This document shows, piece by piece, positions 27,026-34,435 of a stretch of DNA of 64,000 nt. Below the pieces are notes generated by a model that was given only the letters and a program-made list of their open reading frames with translations, had not been told where the DNA came from and made no database searches. Both the position numbers and the translations under genes were made by a program. Each line of letters starts with the position of its first letter. Within the stretch, counting starts at the first letter, position 1. The stretch lies in the NCBI GenBank assembly GCA_024398135.1, contig CP073750.1, positions 3,534,001 through 3,598,000 on the forward strand, written 5' to 3'. Source of the stretch: a bacterium SCSIO 12643. Its GTDB lineage: Bacteria > Bacteroidota > Bacteroidia > Flavobacteriales_G > Salibacteraceae.

Positions 27026-27373
27026 ATGGAAATAGATAATAATCACATTAATTATGTAGAATTTAAAGCAACAGACCTGGAATCGGTTAAAGCTTTTTAT
27101 CAAGAAGCATTTGGTTGGAAGTTTACTGATTACGGACCGGATTATACTGCCTTTTCAAATAGTGGATTAGAAGGTGGATTTGAAAGATCTAGTAAAGAAA
27201 TTGTGAATGGCGCATTAGTAGTTCTATACCATGAAGCTTTAGAAGCTATTAAAGACAAAATATTAAAAGCCGGAGGTACTATATCTGTGGATACATTTTC
27301 TTTTCCGGGTGGACGGAGGTTCCATTTTAAAGACCCTTCAGGAAATGAATTGGCGGTTTGGTCGGATCAGTAA
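27026..27373 (+). CDS. VOC-family (glyoxalase-like) protein
   Basis: A 115-residue single-module protein of the vicinal oxygen chelate fold: NHINYVEFKATDLESVKAFYQEAFGWKF opens the first beta-alpha-beta unit, and GGRRFHFKDPSGNELAVWSD closes the second. Candidate metal ligands are His7 and the Glu of GNELAVW, as in other members. The substrate is unknown; the family includes glyoxalases, dioxygenases and resistance proteins. It is 3 bases after the previous gene and ends the accessory operon. Confidence 0.88.
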   Translation: MEIDNNHINYVEFKATDLESVKAFYQEAFGWKFTDYGPDYTAFSNSGLEGGFERSSKEIVNGALVVLYHEALEAIKDKILKAGGTISVDTFSFPGGRRFHFKDPSGNELAVWSDQ

Positions 27374-27429
27374 GGTATAGGTGAAAAATAAATATGGTTA
27401 AATACGTTTTGAGGTAAATGATTTCTATC

Positions 27430-27472
27430 CCTCCCAACCTAACAGGTTTCAAAAACCTGTTAGGTTGGGAGG
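27430..27472. repeat. Palindromic REP-like element, copy 2
   Basis: A perfect 20-bp inverted repeat (27430-27449 with 27453-27472). The inner arm equals that of copy 1 at 21165, while the outer arms are CCTCCC/GGGAGG instead of CCCCTT/AAGGGG, so both sides have changed together. Confidence 0.85.
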
Positions 27473-27557
27473 AATCATATTGTGATCCCATTTATTTTAT
27501 ATGATAGTACATCCAAAGAAGTATTCTCTTCGTTCATACTCATTTTTTCTGTCTTTC

Positions 27558-27588
27558 ATTTTGGCTAAAGCGTTGCTTTGACCAAAAT
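27558..27588. other. Spacer with imperfect hairpin
   Basis: Between the palindrome and the tRNA terminator lie about 125 bases without a gene. ATTTTGGCTAAAGC (27558-27571) pairs with GCTTTGACCAAAAT (27575-27588) apart from two adjacent mismatches, around GTT. This spacer is absent at the first tRNA-Ser copy, where the palindrome and terminator are almost adjacent. Its role is unknown. Confidence 0.4.
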
Positions 27589-27597
27589 ATAATCCAT

Positions 27598-27624
27598 AAA
27601 AAAAGGTCTTCATCTGAAGACCTT
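27598..27624 (-). terminator. Terminator of tRNA-Ser copy 2
   Basis: AAGGTCTTCA (27603-27612) pairs with TGAAGACCTT (27615-27624) and, on the minus strand, runs into seven T residues. It differs from the copy-1 terminator by one base in the centre. Confidence 0.9.
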
Positions 27625-27634
27625 TCTTTTGATG

Positions 27635-27719
27635 CGGAGAATGAGGGATTCGAACCCCCGGTACCTCACGGTACAATAGTTTTCAAGACTACCGCAATCG
27701 ACCACTCTGCCAATTCTCC
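27635..27719 (-). tRNA. tRNA-Ser (UGA anticodon), copy 2
   Basis: Identical over the whole gene to the copy at 21251-21335, in the same orientation: acceptor GGAGAAT/ATTCTCC, anticodon TGA in loop CTTGAAA, long variable arm, and no encoded CCA. Similarity continues through the terminator on one side and the promoter box on the other, so the repeat unit is larger than the tRNA itself. Confidence 0.97.
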
Positions 27720-27723
27720 GCTG

Positions 27724-27731
27724 CGAAAGTA
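27724..27731 (-). promoter_or_regulatory. Predicted -7 box of tRNA-Ser copy 2
   Basis: The minus strand reads TACTTTCG, as at copy 1, and again lies four bases before the tRNA 5' end. Beyond it, 27732-27978 holds no gene or structure that I recognise. Confidence 0.5.
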
Positions 27732-27978
27732 ATTTTCTTTTTGATTCTGAGGATGATTTTTTCGAAAAAAAATCAAATAAATTTGAATGAATGGCGGTCT
27801 GTCATTGGGATTCATGGTGAATTGAAATGGAAATACTTGAGAACATGAAGATTAAAAATTGTGAAAATTCACAGAAGAATTATTCGTGTTTGAAACTAGA
27901 TAGACAAAAAATAGGAAAATAAGATCAAACTGTATGTTTTATTACAATGAACTCCTTACTTAAACGCGTAAATTCCGT

Positions 27979-27986
27979 TAAGTTTG
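27979..27986 (+). promoter_or_regulatory. Predicted -7 box for the GWxTD gene
   Basis: TAAGTTTG is an exact TAnnTTTG match 12 bases before the ATG at 27999, giving a very short leader to that ATG or about 15-16 bases to the ATG at 28008. Confidence 0.45.
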
Positions 27987-27998
27987 TAAACAGTTGTT

Positions 27999-29507
27999 AT
28001 GAGACATATGAAGGATATAAAATATACAAAGATGATCAGGAAGTATTGGTATGTTCTAATAATGCTTCTAATGTGCAGTAATATAGGGTTTACACAAACC
28101 GAATTACCTGCTCCCAGAGTATTGTTTGCAGCAGAAAATTATTATCATCCTGAGCATGGCGCTTATGTAGAACTGTATATGAGTTTTGATGCATCTTCGT
28201 TATTGTATGAAAAAAAGGAAGATTATTATCAAGCCAGATTAGAGGTGTTATATGTGATTAAAAAAAATAATACTGTGGTGAAATATCAAAAATTCGAAGT
28301 ATTGAGCCCTCAGATGCCATCTGAAACCAGTAGACAGGATTTTGCAGATGTACAGACTATGACTCTTAAACCAGGTGAATATTCGGTTGAAGTATCAGTT
28401 TGGGATGCCAATAGAAAGGAAATCCCACCTATTAAAGCATCGCAACCTTTAGTGGTAAAATTGAAGGAAAAGCAAATGGGAATGTCTGATTTTATGTTTC
28501 AAAAGTCAATTGAAAATGCTACTGAAGAGGGACCTTTTATTAAAAATGGAATGGCTATGACTCCGTGGTTGGTAGCTACAATTCCTGCTTTTATGGATCA
28601 TGTGTACTTATATGCTGAAGTATATAATTCCGATTTTGAATTAGGGGCAAATGGAGCGTATATTGAAAAACATACTTTAAGAAGTCTGGATGTAGATTCT
28701 GTTTTCGATCAATATTCAATTGTAAAAAGGGTAAAGGCTGCTAAGGTGAATGTTATTTTGAAAAAAATTGATCTAAAAGATTTGCCTCAGGGCACATATA
28801 GTTACACGATTGAATTGTTCAATAGAGAAAACAAACTCGTAGGTTCTAATGGAAAACAATTTTACAGGGAAAGTGAAATCGAGGAATTAACGAATATTTT
28901 AGCGTCAAAGGGTTTGGCAGATTTTGAATCAGCAATTAGAGGAACAACCAATAGAGATAGCATTGTAGATTACTTTAGATGTATCCGGCCATTGGGTGAT
29001 CGTGTAGATCAGAATTTTATAGATAACAACGAAGAATCCAGCACTGAAATACTTCAGGCATTTATCATTTCTTTTTGGGAAAGGACTAAACCGGAGAATA
29101 CTTATGAAGAGTGGATTAAGTATCGTGCGTTGGTAGCTAAGGTGAATGAAGAGTTTGGTAGTGCGAATAAGAAAGGGTATAATACAGATCAGGGGTCGGT
29201 TTATCTTAAGTATGGACCACCAGATCAAATTGTAAATCGAGCCAATGAGCCTTCATCATATCCTTATATTATATGGCAATATTATGCGCATCCAAAGCAA
29301 AGTAATGCAATGTATGTATTCTATGATCCTTCTTTGACGTTTAGAGATTATGAGTTACTCCATTGTAACATTCGTGGAGAGAAGAATAACCCAAGATGGA
29401 AGGTAATTTTGCAATCCCGAAATACACCTAATAATGATGTTGAGCAAACAGACGGTGTAAATCACTGGGGAAGTCAAATTGATGAATATTATACGAATCC
29501 AAGATAA
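27999..29507 (+). CDS. GWxTD domain-containing exported protein
   Basis: A 502-residue exported protein of a family known mainly from Bacteroidota. The signal segment (about 13-32, IRKYWYVLIMLLMCSNIGFTQT) follows a short basic extension; ATG codons at 28008 and 28032 are alternative starts. A beta-rich region (about 35-300) is followed by the GWxTD domain (about 340-480) with FWERTKPENTYEEWIKYRAL, NTDQGSVYLKYGPPDQIV and YPYIIWQYYAHPKQSNAMYVFYDPS. The biological role of GWxTD proteins is unknown. The glycosyltransferase gene follows after 62 bases and may share the transcript. Confidence 0.88.
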   Translation: MRHMKDIKYTKMIRKYWYVLIMLLMCSNIGFTQTELPAPRVLFAAENYYHPEHGAYVELYMSFDASSLLYEKKEDYYQARLEVLYVIKKNNTVVKYQKFEVLSPQMPSETSRQDFADVQTMTLKPGEYSVEVSVWDANRKEIPPIKASQPLVVKLKEKQMGMSDFMFQKSIENATEEGPFIKNGMAMTPWLVATIPAFMDHVYLYAEVYNSDFELGANGAYIEKHTLRSLDVDSVFDQYSIVKRVKAAKVNVILKKIDLKDLPQGTYSYTIELFNRENKLVGSNGKQFYRESEIEELTNILASKGLADFESAIRGTTNRDSIVDYFRCIRPLGDRVDQNFIDNNEESSTEILQAFIISFWERTKPENTYEEWIKYRALVAKVNEEFGSANKKGYNTDQGSVYLKYGPPDQIVNRANEPSSYPYIIWQYYAHPKQSNAMYVFYDPSLTFRDYELLHCNIRGEKNNPRWKVILQSRNTPNNDVEQTDGVNHWGSQIDEYYTNPR

Positions 29508-29569
29508 TTGTTTGGTGTATCTGTTGAAGATGACTAAAATTGCAACTTTTGCATTAAGAATACCTTACT

Positions 29570-30622
29570 TTGGATCAATCATCAAAACATAAATTGGAAA
29601 CCGCTGTAGTCTTATTGAGTTATAATAGTCTACCGTTGGTGAAAGATTTTTTGCCTAAGATTATTGCAACGGTTCCTAAAAGATCGGACATAGAAATTAT
29701 TGTTGTAGATAATGCGTCTACAGATGGAACCCAGGAATACGTAAAGGAAAATCATCCAGAAGTAAGTTTGATGCGTTTTGATGTAAACGTGGGATTTACA
29801 GGAGGCTACCTGAAGTCATTGGCACAAATTGATGCGAAGAATTTCGTGTTAATTAGTTCAGATATAGAAGTTACAGAAAATTGGTTTGAATCTGCGATTG
29901 ATTTGCTAAATTCATCGGATGACATTGCAGCTGTGCAACCAAAAGTGATGTCATATGATCGTAGAAAAGAATTTGAATATGCCGGTGCAGCCGGAGGATA
30001 TATAGATTCTTTGGGATATCCATTTTGTAAAGGTCGATTGATTAATGTGCTGGAAGAGGATGAAGGGCAGTATGATGAGGTACAGGAGATATTCTGGGCT
30101 TCCGGAGCATGTTTGTTTATCAAGTCTGAAGCATGGAGAGCGGCAGAAGGATTTGATAAGGATTTCTTCGCGCATATGGAAGAAATAGATATGTGTTGGA
30201 GATTAAAAGGAATGGGATATAGAATTATGTACCAACCCAAATCAATGATTTACCATATGGGTGGATTTGTAATTAAATACGGATCACCTCAAAAGATATT
30301 CAGAAACCATAGGAACAACTTGCTTATGCTGATTAAGAATTTGCCATTATCGCAGTTGTTATGGAAGATTCCGGTTCGTTTGATTTTAGATCATGTGGCT
30401 TCGCTTAGTATGTTAAAAGAAAAAAATCCGGAAGGAGCTATTCAGGTTTTTAAAGCACATGCGGATATATTAATGAATTTGGGGATGTGGATTGAAAAAC
30501 GTAAAGCCACACAAGCGACCAAAACCAAAGTGAATAATGTAGGAATCTATTCTGGTAGTTTGATTGTTCAATTTTTTCTCAAAGGAAAAAGAAAATTCAG
30601 TGAACTTAACTGGAAACCTTAA
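29570..30622 (+). CDS. Family 2 glycosyltransferase
   Basis: A 350-residue GT-A fold glycosyltransferase. The start is a TTG at 29570, because the core begins only ten residues later (TAVVLLSYNSLPLVKDFLP) and the first in-frame ATG would remove it. Motifs are IIVVDNASTDGTQEYV, the NVGFTGG segment typical of rhamnosyltransferase-like members, VLISSDIEV in the DxD position (here SSD) and FFAHMEEIDMCWRLKGMGY holding the acidic catalytic region. It should use a nucleotide-sugar to build a surface glycan, with the substrate unknown. It converges on the MATE gene. Confidence 0.9.
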   Translation: MDQSSKHKLETAVVLLSYNSLPLVKDFLPKIIATVPKRSDIEIIVVDNASTDGTQEYVKENHPEVSLMRFDVNVGFTGGYLKSLAQIDAKNFVLISSDIEVTENWFESAIDLLNSSDDIAAVQPKVMSYDRRKEFEYAGAAGGYIDSLGYPFCKGRLINVLEEDEGQYDEVQEIFWASGACLFIKSEAWRAAEGFDKDFFAHMEEIDMCWRLKGMGYRIMYQPKSMIYHMGGFVIKYGSPQKIFRNHRNNLLMLIKNLPLSQLLWKIPVRLILDHVASLSMLKEKNPEGAIQVFKAHADILMNLGMWIEKRKATQATKTKVNNVGIYSGSLIVQFFLKGKRKFSELNWKP

Positions 30623-30626
30623 TGGG

Positions 30627-31997
30627 TTATTTGGAGATTGGAACTATAGTCTCCGATTTGATACTTAACCCCTTCAATTCTCTGAGTAAAGCAAACAAGG
30701 TAACTGCCGCAGATAGGATATCTGAGACTGGAAAAGCGATCCAAATTCCGATAATTCCAAAGTAGTTAGGCAGTAAGTAAACCAATGGAATAAGAAATAA
30801 ACCTTGTCTGGTCAAGGTAAGAAGTAGGGCGGGTGTAACTTTTCCAATAGCCTGGAAATAGGCTGCTCCAATTAGTTGCACGGGGATAAATGGAGTAACC
30901 AAAAAGACGATAAGAATTGCAGGAGGAGTGAGTTCAAGCAATTCAGGGTCATTTGTAAATAGATTTACCATAAGGTCTTTACCTAAGATGATAATGACAA
31001 ATATGATGATCGCTATACCTGATCCATAAATAATCGCTTTTTTGATAACTTCTTTTACACGACTAAAATCTTGTGCACCGTAATTGTATCCTGCAATGGG
31101 CAACATCCCTTGAGCTAATCCAATAACCGGGAACAATACAAACATCAAAATTCGATTGATGATTCCATATACCGAGATATAGATTTCACCACCATACTTG
31201 AATAGCGAATGATTCAGAACAATAGAAAGAATACTTACGGCTCCCTGACGTGCCAGAGTAACCATTCCCAAACTGTTTATTTCATTGACAATATTGAAAT
31301 CCAGTTTTAAATATTCCCACTTTAAACGGAGTTCACTCTTAGAACTAGCTAAGAAGTATACCGCATAAGCAAAGCTAAATACGTAAGAAATTGTTGTAGC
31401 CCAGGCTGCTCCGGCAAGTCCCCAATCTAACATATATATGAAAATTGGATCTAAGATGATATTGATTACTGCTGGTACGAGCATAATGTTCATAGCAACC
31501 TTTGGGAAGCCCTGTGCTCGAATGACATTGTTTCCGGCCATTGCAGGCGCCAGAAAAGGAACTCCTGCCAATATAATATGGTAATACTCTCGGGCAGGTT
31601 CCATGATGTCTCCCTGAGCTCCAAATAAGAGTAGAATCTGATCATCAAAGTAGAATCCAGGAATTACTGTTATGATTACCAGAGTCACCACCATTGTAAT
31701 TTGATTTCCAAATGTGTGTGCGGCTTTTTCAGGATTACCAGCGCCTAAAGATCTGGAAATAATAGAACCACCTCCAACACCTATAGCCATACCCACAGAG
31801 GAGATTAGAAAGGTAATAGGTAAAACAACGGTAATCGCTGCAATTGCTAATGAGCCAACCCATTGTCCCACAAATATGGTATCAATAATCATGTATACCG
31901 ACATCACCAAAATGCCGATAGATGCCGGAACAGATTGACTCACCAGGAGTTTATTAATACTCTCGGTACCTAATTGTGAAGATTGGGTTTGTCCCAT
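30627..31997 (-). CDS. MATE-family efflux transporter
   Basis: A 456-residue protein with twelve predicted membrane helices and the MATE repeat pattern: the first half opens with SVPASIGILVMSVYMIIDTIFVGQWVGSLAIAAITVVLP, and the second with ARQGAVSILSIVLNHSLFKYGGEIYISVYGIINRILMFVLFPVIGLAQG. It should export cationic compounds in exchange for Na+ or H+. The substrate cannot be read from the sequence, and the family is often called NorM-like. It converges on the glycosyltransferase gene with a 4-base gap, so there is no room for a separate terminator there. Confidence 0.93.
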   Translation of the reverse strand: MGQTQSSQLGTESINKLLVSQSVPASIGILVMSVYMIIDTIFVGQWVGSLAIAAITVVLPITFLISSVGMAIGVGGGSIISRSLGAGNPEKAAHTFGNQITMVVTLVIITVIPGFYFDDQILLLFGAQGDIMEPAREYYHIILAGVPFLAPAMAGNNVIRAQGFPKVAMNIMLVPAVINIILDPIFIYMLDWGLAGAAWATTISYVFSFAYAVYFLASSKSELRLKWEYLKLDFNIVNEINSLGMVTLARQGAVSILSIVLNHSLFKYGGEIYISVYGIINRILMFVLFPVIGLAQGMLPIAGYNYGAQDFSRVKEVIKKAIIYGSGIAIIIFVIIILGKDLMVNLFTNDPELLELTPPAILIVFLVTPFIPVQLIGAAYFQAIGKVTPALLLTLTRQGLFLIPLVYLLPNYFGIIGIWIAFPVSDILSAAVTLFALLRELKGLSIKSETIVPISK

Positions 31998-32073
31998 TTT
32001 TAAGTTTAGATTGCGTGCTGCAAGATAGGCTTTAAATAAATGAAGACTCTAATTTGCAGTATTATTTAAACAT

Positions 32074-32101
32074 AAAAAAAGCCTTCTTTTCAGAAGGCTT
32101 T
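32074..32101 (-). terminator. Terminator of the TPR-protein gene
   Basis: AAAGCCTTCT (32078-32087) pairs with AGAAGGCTTT (32092-32101). Read on the minus strand, it ends in a run of seven T residues, 22 bases after the gene stop. Confidence 0.92.
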
Positions 32102-32123
32102 CAAATAACAAGTTGATTTCTTT

Positions 32124-32804
32124 TTATAAGAAAGACTGAGCGTGAGCAAGATATTTTTCAATATCTCTGCCTTCTTGAGAATCAGGATATTCAGTACTGA
32201 TTTGCTCATAGTATTTTACAGCTGCGTTAAAATCATTGATTTTTTCAGCAGTGATACCCGCTTTCTTTAAGTAAAGAGGTGTAGAGAAGTCATTCACATA
32301 TGCTTTTGCCGCTTTTTCATAAGCAGAAACAGCACCTTCATAATCTCCCATTTGAGATAAACAATCTCCGATACCACCTTCTTTCAAAGCTTTTGTGATA
32401 TGATCTTTTGGAGCATAAGAATTAAAGTAATCGATTGCATCTTCGTAAGCACCAGTATTCAATAAAGATACTGCCATGTAATACTTTGAAGTATTACCAA
32501 TTGCTGTAGAACCATAGTTATCAATGATTTCTTCAAATCCCATGAAATCACTGTTACCATACATTGCTAAATCGAAAGAGTCGTTTTCAAAAGCTTTTTG
32601 CGCTTGAAAAACATCCACCTGAGCATTTTTTTGAAGAGGTGGTAAATACATGTTGAAGTAGTAGAACGTTCCAAGGATAATTACGATGATTGCTCCCAGG
32701 GCTATTCCAATTGGTTGTTTTTTTTCATCTAAAAACTTTTCAGCTTTAGAATATGCTTCACCGATGTTAATGTCATCGTCTTCTACTTGATGTTTTTTAC
32801 TCAT
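32124..32804 (-). CDS. Membrane-anchored TPR protein (YfgM-like)
   Basis: A 226-residue protein: a charged cytoplasmic N-terminus, one membrane helix (about 33-52, PIGIALGAIIVIILGTFYYF) and an external part built of tetratricopeptide repeats (about 85-215). Clear TPR helices are NTSKYYMAVSLLNTGAYEDAIDYF, GGIGDCLSQMGDYEGAVSAYEKAAK and FNAAVKYYEQISTEYPDSQEG. The layout resembles YfgM, an ancillary partner of the SecYEG translocon and PpiD, but the match is architectural only. It is divergent from recF; the two -7 boxes are about 60 bases apart. Confidence 0.85.
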   Translation of the reverse strand: MSKKHQVEDDDINIGEAYSKAEKFLDEKKQPIGIALGAIIVIILGTFYYFNMYLPPLQKNAQVDVFQAQKAFENDSFDLAMYGNSDFMGFEEIIDNYGSTAIGNTSKYYMAVSLLNTGAYEDAIDYFNSYAPKDHITKALKEGGIGDCLSQMGDYEGAVSAYEKAAKAYVNDFSTPLYLKKAGITAEKINDFNAAVKYYEQISTEYPDSQEGRDIEKYLAHAQSFL

Positions 32805-32828
32805 CTTTTAATCCATTTTATAAGCGTG

Positions 32829-32836
32829 CAAATATA
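32829..32836 (-). promoter_or_regulatory. Predicted -7 box for the TPR-protein gene
   Basis: The minus strand reads TATATTTG followed by CACGC, an exact TAnnTTTG match 24 bases before the start. The same CACGC extension follows the -7 box of the ABC-F gene. Confidence 0.5.
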
Positions 32837-32893
32837 TCATTTTAGTCTTTATGATTGTTTAAAAAATGAAACGTTACCAAGGTTTTTTGTACG

Positions 32894-32901
32894 TACATTT
32901 G
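32894..32901 (+). promoter_or_regulatory. Predicted -7 box for recF
   Basis: TACATTTG is an exact TAnnTTTG match 20 bases before the recF ATG. It is head to head with the promoter of the TPR-protein gene. Confidence 0.5.
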
Positions 32902-32921
32902 TTGACAACTAATAAAAGTGC

Positions 32922-34004
32922 ATGCATTTAGAGAAAATTTCGGTAATAAATTTTAAAAATCATCTGGAAGGAGAGTATGTGTTTTCTGATGCCATTAACT
33001 GTTTTACAGGGAATAATGGAGTTGGGAAAACCAATATTTTGGACGCGATTTATTATCTGTCATTTTCAAAAAGTTTCTTTAATGCAATTGATTCTCATAA
33101 TATTAATTTTGATCAGGATTTTTTTATAGTTCAGGGAGAATATGCCAAGGGAGATGTGACTGAAAAAGTGCATATTGGACTGAAGAAAGGGAAGAAAAAG
33201 GTAGTTAAACGTAACGATAAGCCGTATAAACGTTTGGCAGATCATATTGGTTTATTTCCTTTAGTGATGGTTTCTCCTGCAGATGTCAATTTGATCATTG
33301 AGGGGAGCGATATCCGTAGAAAATTTATAGACGGAGTTATATCTCAATACGACAAGTTGTATTTGGAGTTTCTATTGAAGTATAATAAGGCTCTGGCTCA
33401 AAGAAATGCTTTGTTAAAACAATTTTACGAGCAACAGTATTTTGATCAGGATAGTCTGGATTTATGGAATTTACAGATGGAGCAATATGCAGAGCCTGTA
33501 TATGAAACCAGAAAGAAATTTTTAGATGACTTTATTCCAATTTTTCAGAAATATCATGAAATGGTTTCCAGAGGAAAAGAAGCGGTAAGTTTATCTTATG
33601 TATCGCAATTGTCCGATAAAAGTATGTCAGAACTTTTTGAAACACATTTAACCGCTGATTTAAAATCTCAACACACTAAGGTAGGTGTACATAAAGATGA
33701 TCTGGAGTTTTTAATTGGAGGACATAGCATTAAAAAATATGGTTCTCAAGGCCAACAAAAAACATATTTATTAGCCTTAAAACTAGCACAGTTTGAAATT
33801 ATTAAGAATGTGAAATCGGTAAAGCCTATTTTATTGTTAGATGATATTTTTGATAAGTTAGATAAAACCCGAGTGAAGGCTTTGATGGAACTGGTCAGTG
33901 CGCATAATTTTGGACAAATTTTTATTTCAGATACCAATGCAACGCGAATCATTGAATTGTTTGAAGATATTGATCTCGAACCTAGAGTATTTGAAGTAAC
34001 ATAA
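32922..34004 (+). CDS. recF: DNA replication and repair protein RecF
   Basis: A 360-residue SMC-like ATPase that helps load RecA with RecO and RecR at gapped DNA. Walker A is GNNGVGKTN (30-38), followed by ILDAIYYLSFSKSF. The family block SPADVNLIIEGSDIRRKFIDGVISQ lies near residue 115. The signature GSQGQQKTYLLALKLAQ and Walker B PILLLDDIFDKLDKTR are near the C-terminus. Length and motifs are normal. The DUF721 gene follows after 20 bases; recF with a DUF721 gene downstream is a common bacterial arrangement. Confidence 0.97.
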   Translation: MHLEKISVINFKNHLEGEYVFSDAINCFTGNNGVGKTNILDAIYYLSFSKSFFNAIDSHNINFDQDFFIVQGEYAKGDVTEKVHIGLKKGKKKVVKRNDKPYKRLADHIGLFPLVMVSPADVNLIIEGSDIRRKFIDGVISQYDKLYLEFLLKYNKALAQRNALLKQFYEQQYFDQDSLDLWNLQMEQYAEPVYETRKKFLDDFIPIFQKYHEMVSRGKEAVSLSYVSQLSDKSMSELFETHLTADLKSQHTKVGVHKDDLEFLIGGHSIKKYGSQGQQKTYLLALKLAQFEIIKNVKSVKPILLLDDIFDKLDKTRVKALMELVSAHNFGQIFISDTNATRIIELFEDIDLEPRVFEVT

Positions 34005-34024
34005 GCAATAAAAAAGATAATATA

Positions 34025-34315
34025 TTGGAAGATCCGAATCAAAATACGTTGGGTGAAGCGATCAAAAAAATGTTGAAAGCTTATCGTTTGGAAAATAAGG
34101 TAACCGAAACTGATATTTGGCAATCCTGGGAAGCGATTATGGGGCCTTCTATTTTTCGACATACGCAAGGGATTGAAATGCGTGATAAGGTTTTGGTGAT
34201 CCGATTGGATTCTTCAGCTTTAAGACACGAATTAGGGTTTGCAAGACATAAAATCGTAGAAAAAATTAATGAACATGTTGGGAAGCGATTCGTGGAGGAT
34301 GTTTTGTTGGTTTAA
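34025..34315 (+). CDS. DUF721/DciA-like protein
   Basis: A 96-residue protein started at a TTG at 34025 (MEDPNQNTLGEAIKKMLKAYRLENKV); no ATG offers a better start. The pattern WQSWEAIMGPSIFRHTQGIEMRDKVLVIRLDSSALRHELGFARHKIVEKIN is that of DUF721, the KH-like domain of DciA, the helicase loader of bacteria that lack DnaC/DnaI. This short form has only that domain plus a small N-terminal helix. It follows recF in the same transcript, which suits a replication role. Confidence 0.85.
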   Translation: MEDPNQNTLGEAIKKMLKAYRLENKVTETDIWQSWEAIMGPSIFRHTQGIEMRDKVLVIRLDSSALRHELGFARHKIVEKINEHVGKRFVEDVLLV

Positions 34316-34362
34316 TTCAGTTTTTACTGGATAAATGTCATTTATAACCTGAATAATAGATT

Positions 34363-34370
34363 TAAATTTG
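34363..34370 (+). promoter_or_regulatory. Predicted -7 box for the tandem T9SS genes
   Basis: TAAATTTG followed by CAGC is an exact TAnnTTTG match, 65 bases before the first of the two large T9SS cargo genes. Confidence 0.45.
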
Positions 34371-34435
34371 CAGCGCGATTAGCGATTTATTATTTGTAAA
34401 AGTCTCTTTTTTTAATCAACTACAACCTTAGGCAA

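Noticed and set aside
21250-27721. Classic integrative element inserted at a tRNA 3' end
   Set aside because: No integrase or mobilisation gene lies between the tRNAs, and the repeat covers the whole tRNA with promoter and terminator, not just its 3' end. Segmental duplication or recombination explains it better.
29806-30240. Long antisense frame within the glycosyltransferase gene
   Set aside because: Shadow of a clear family 2 glycosyltransferase, with no start signals and no homology that I recognise.
33746-34168. Minus-strand frame across the end of recF and the start of the DUF721 gene
   Set aside because: It overlaps two well-conserved genes on the other strand.
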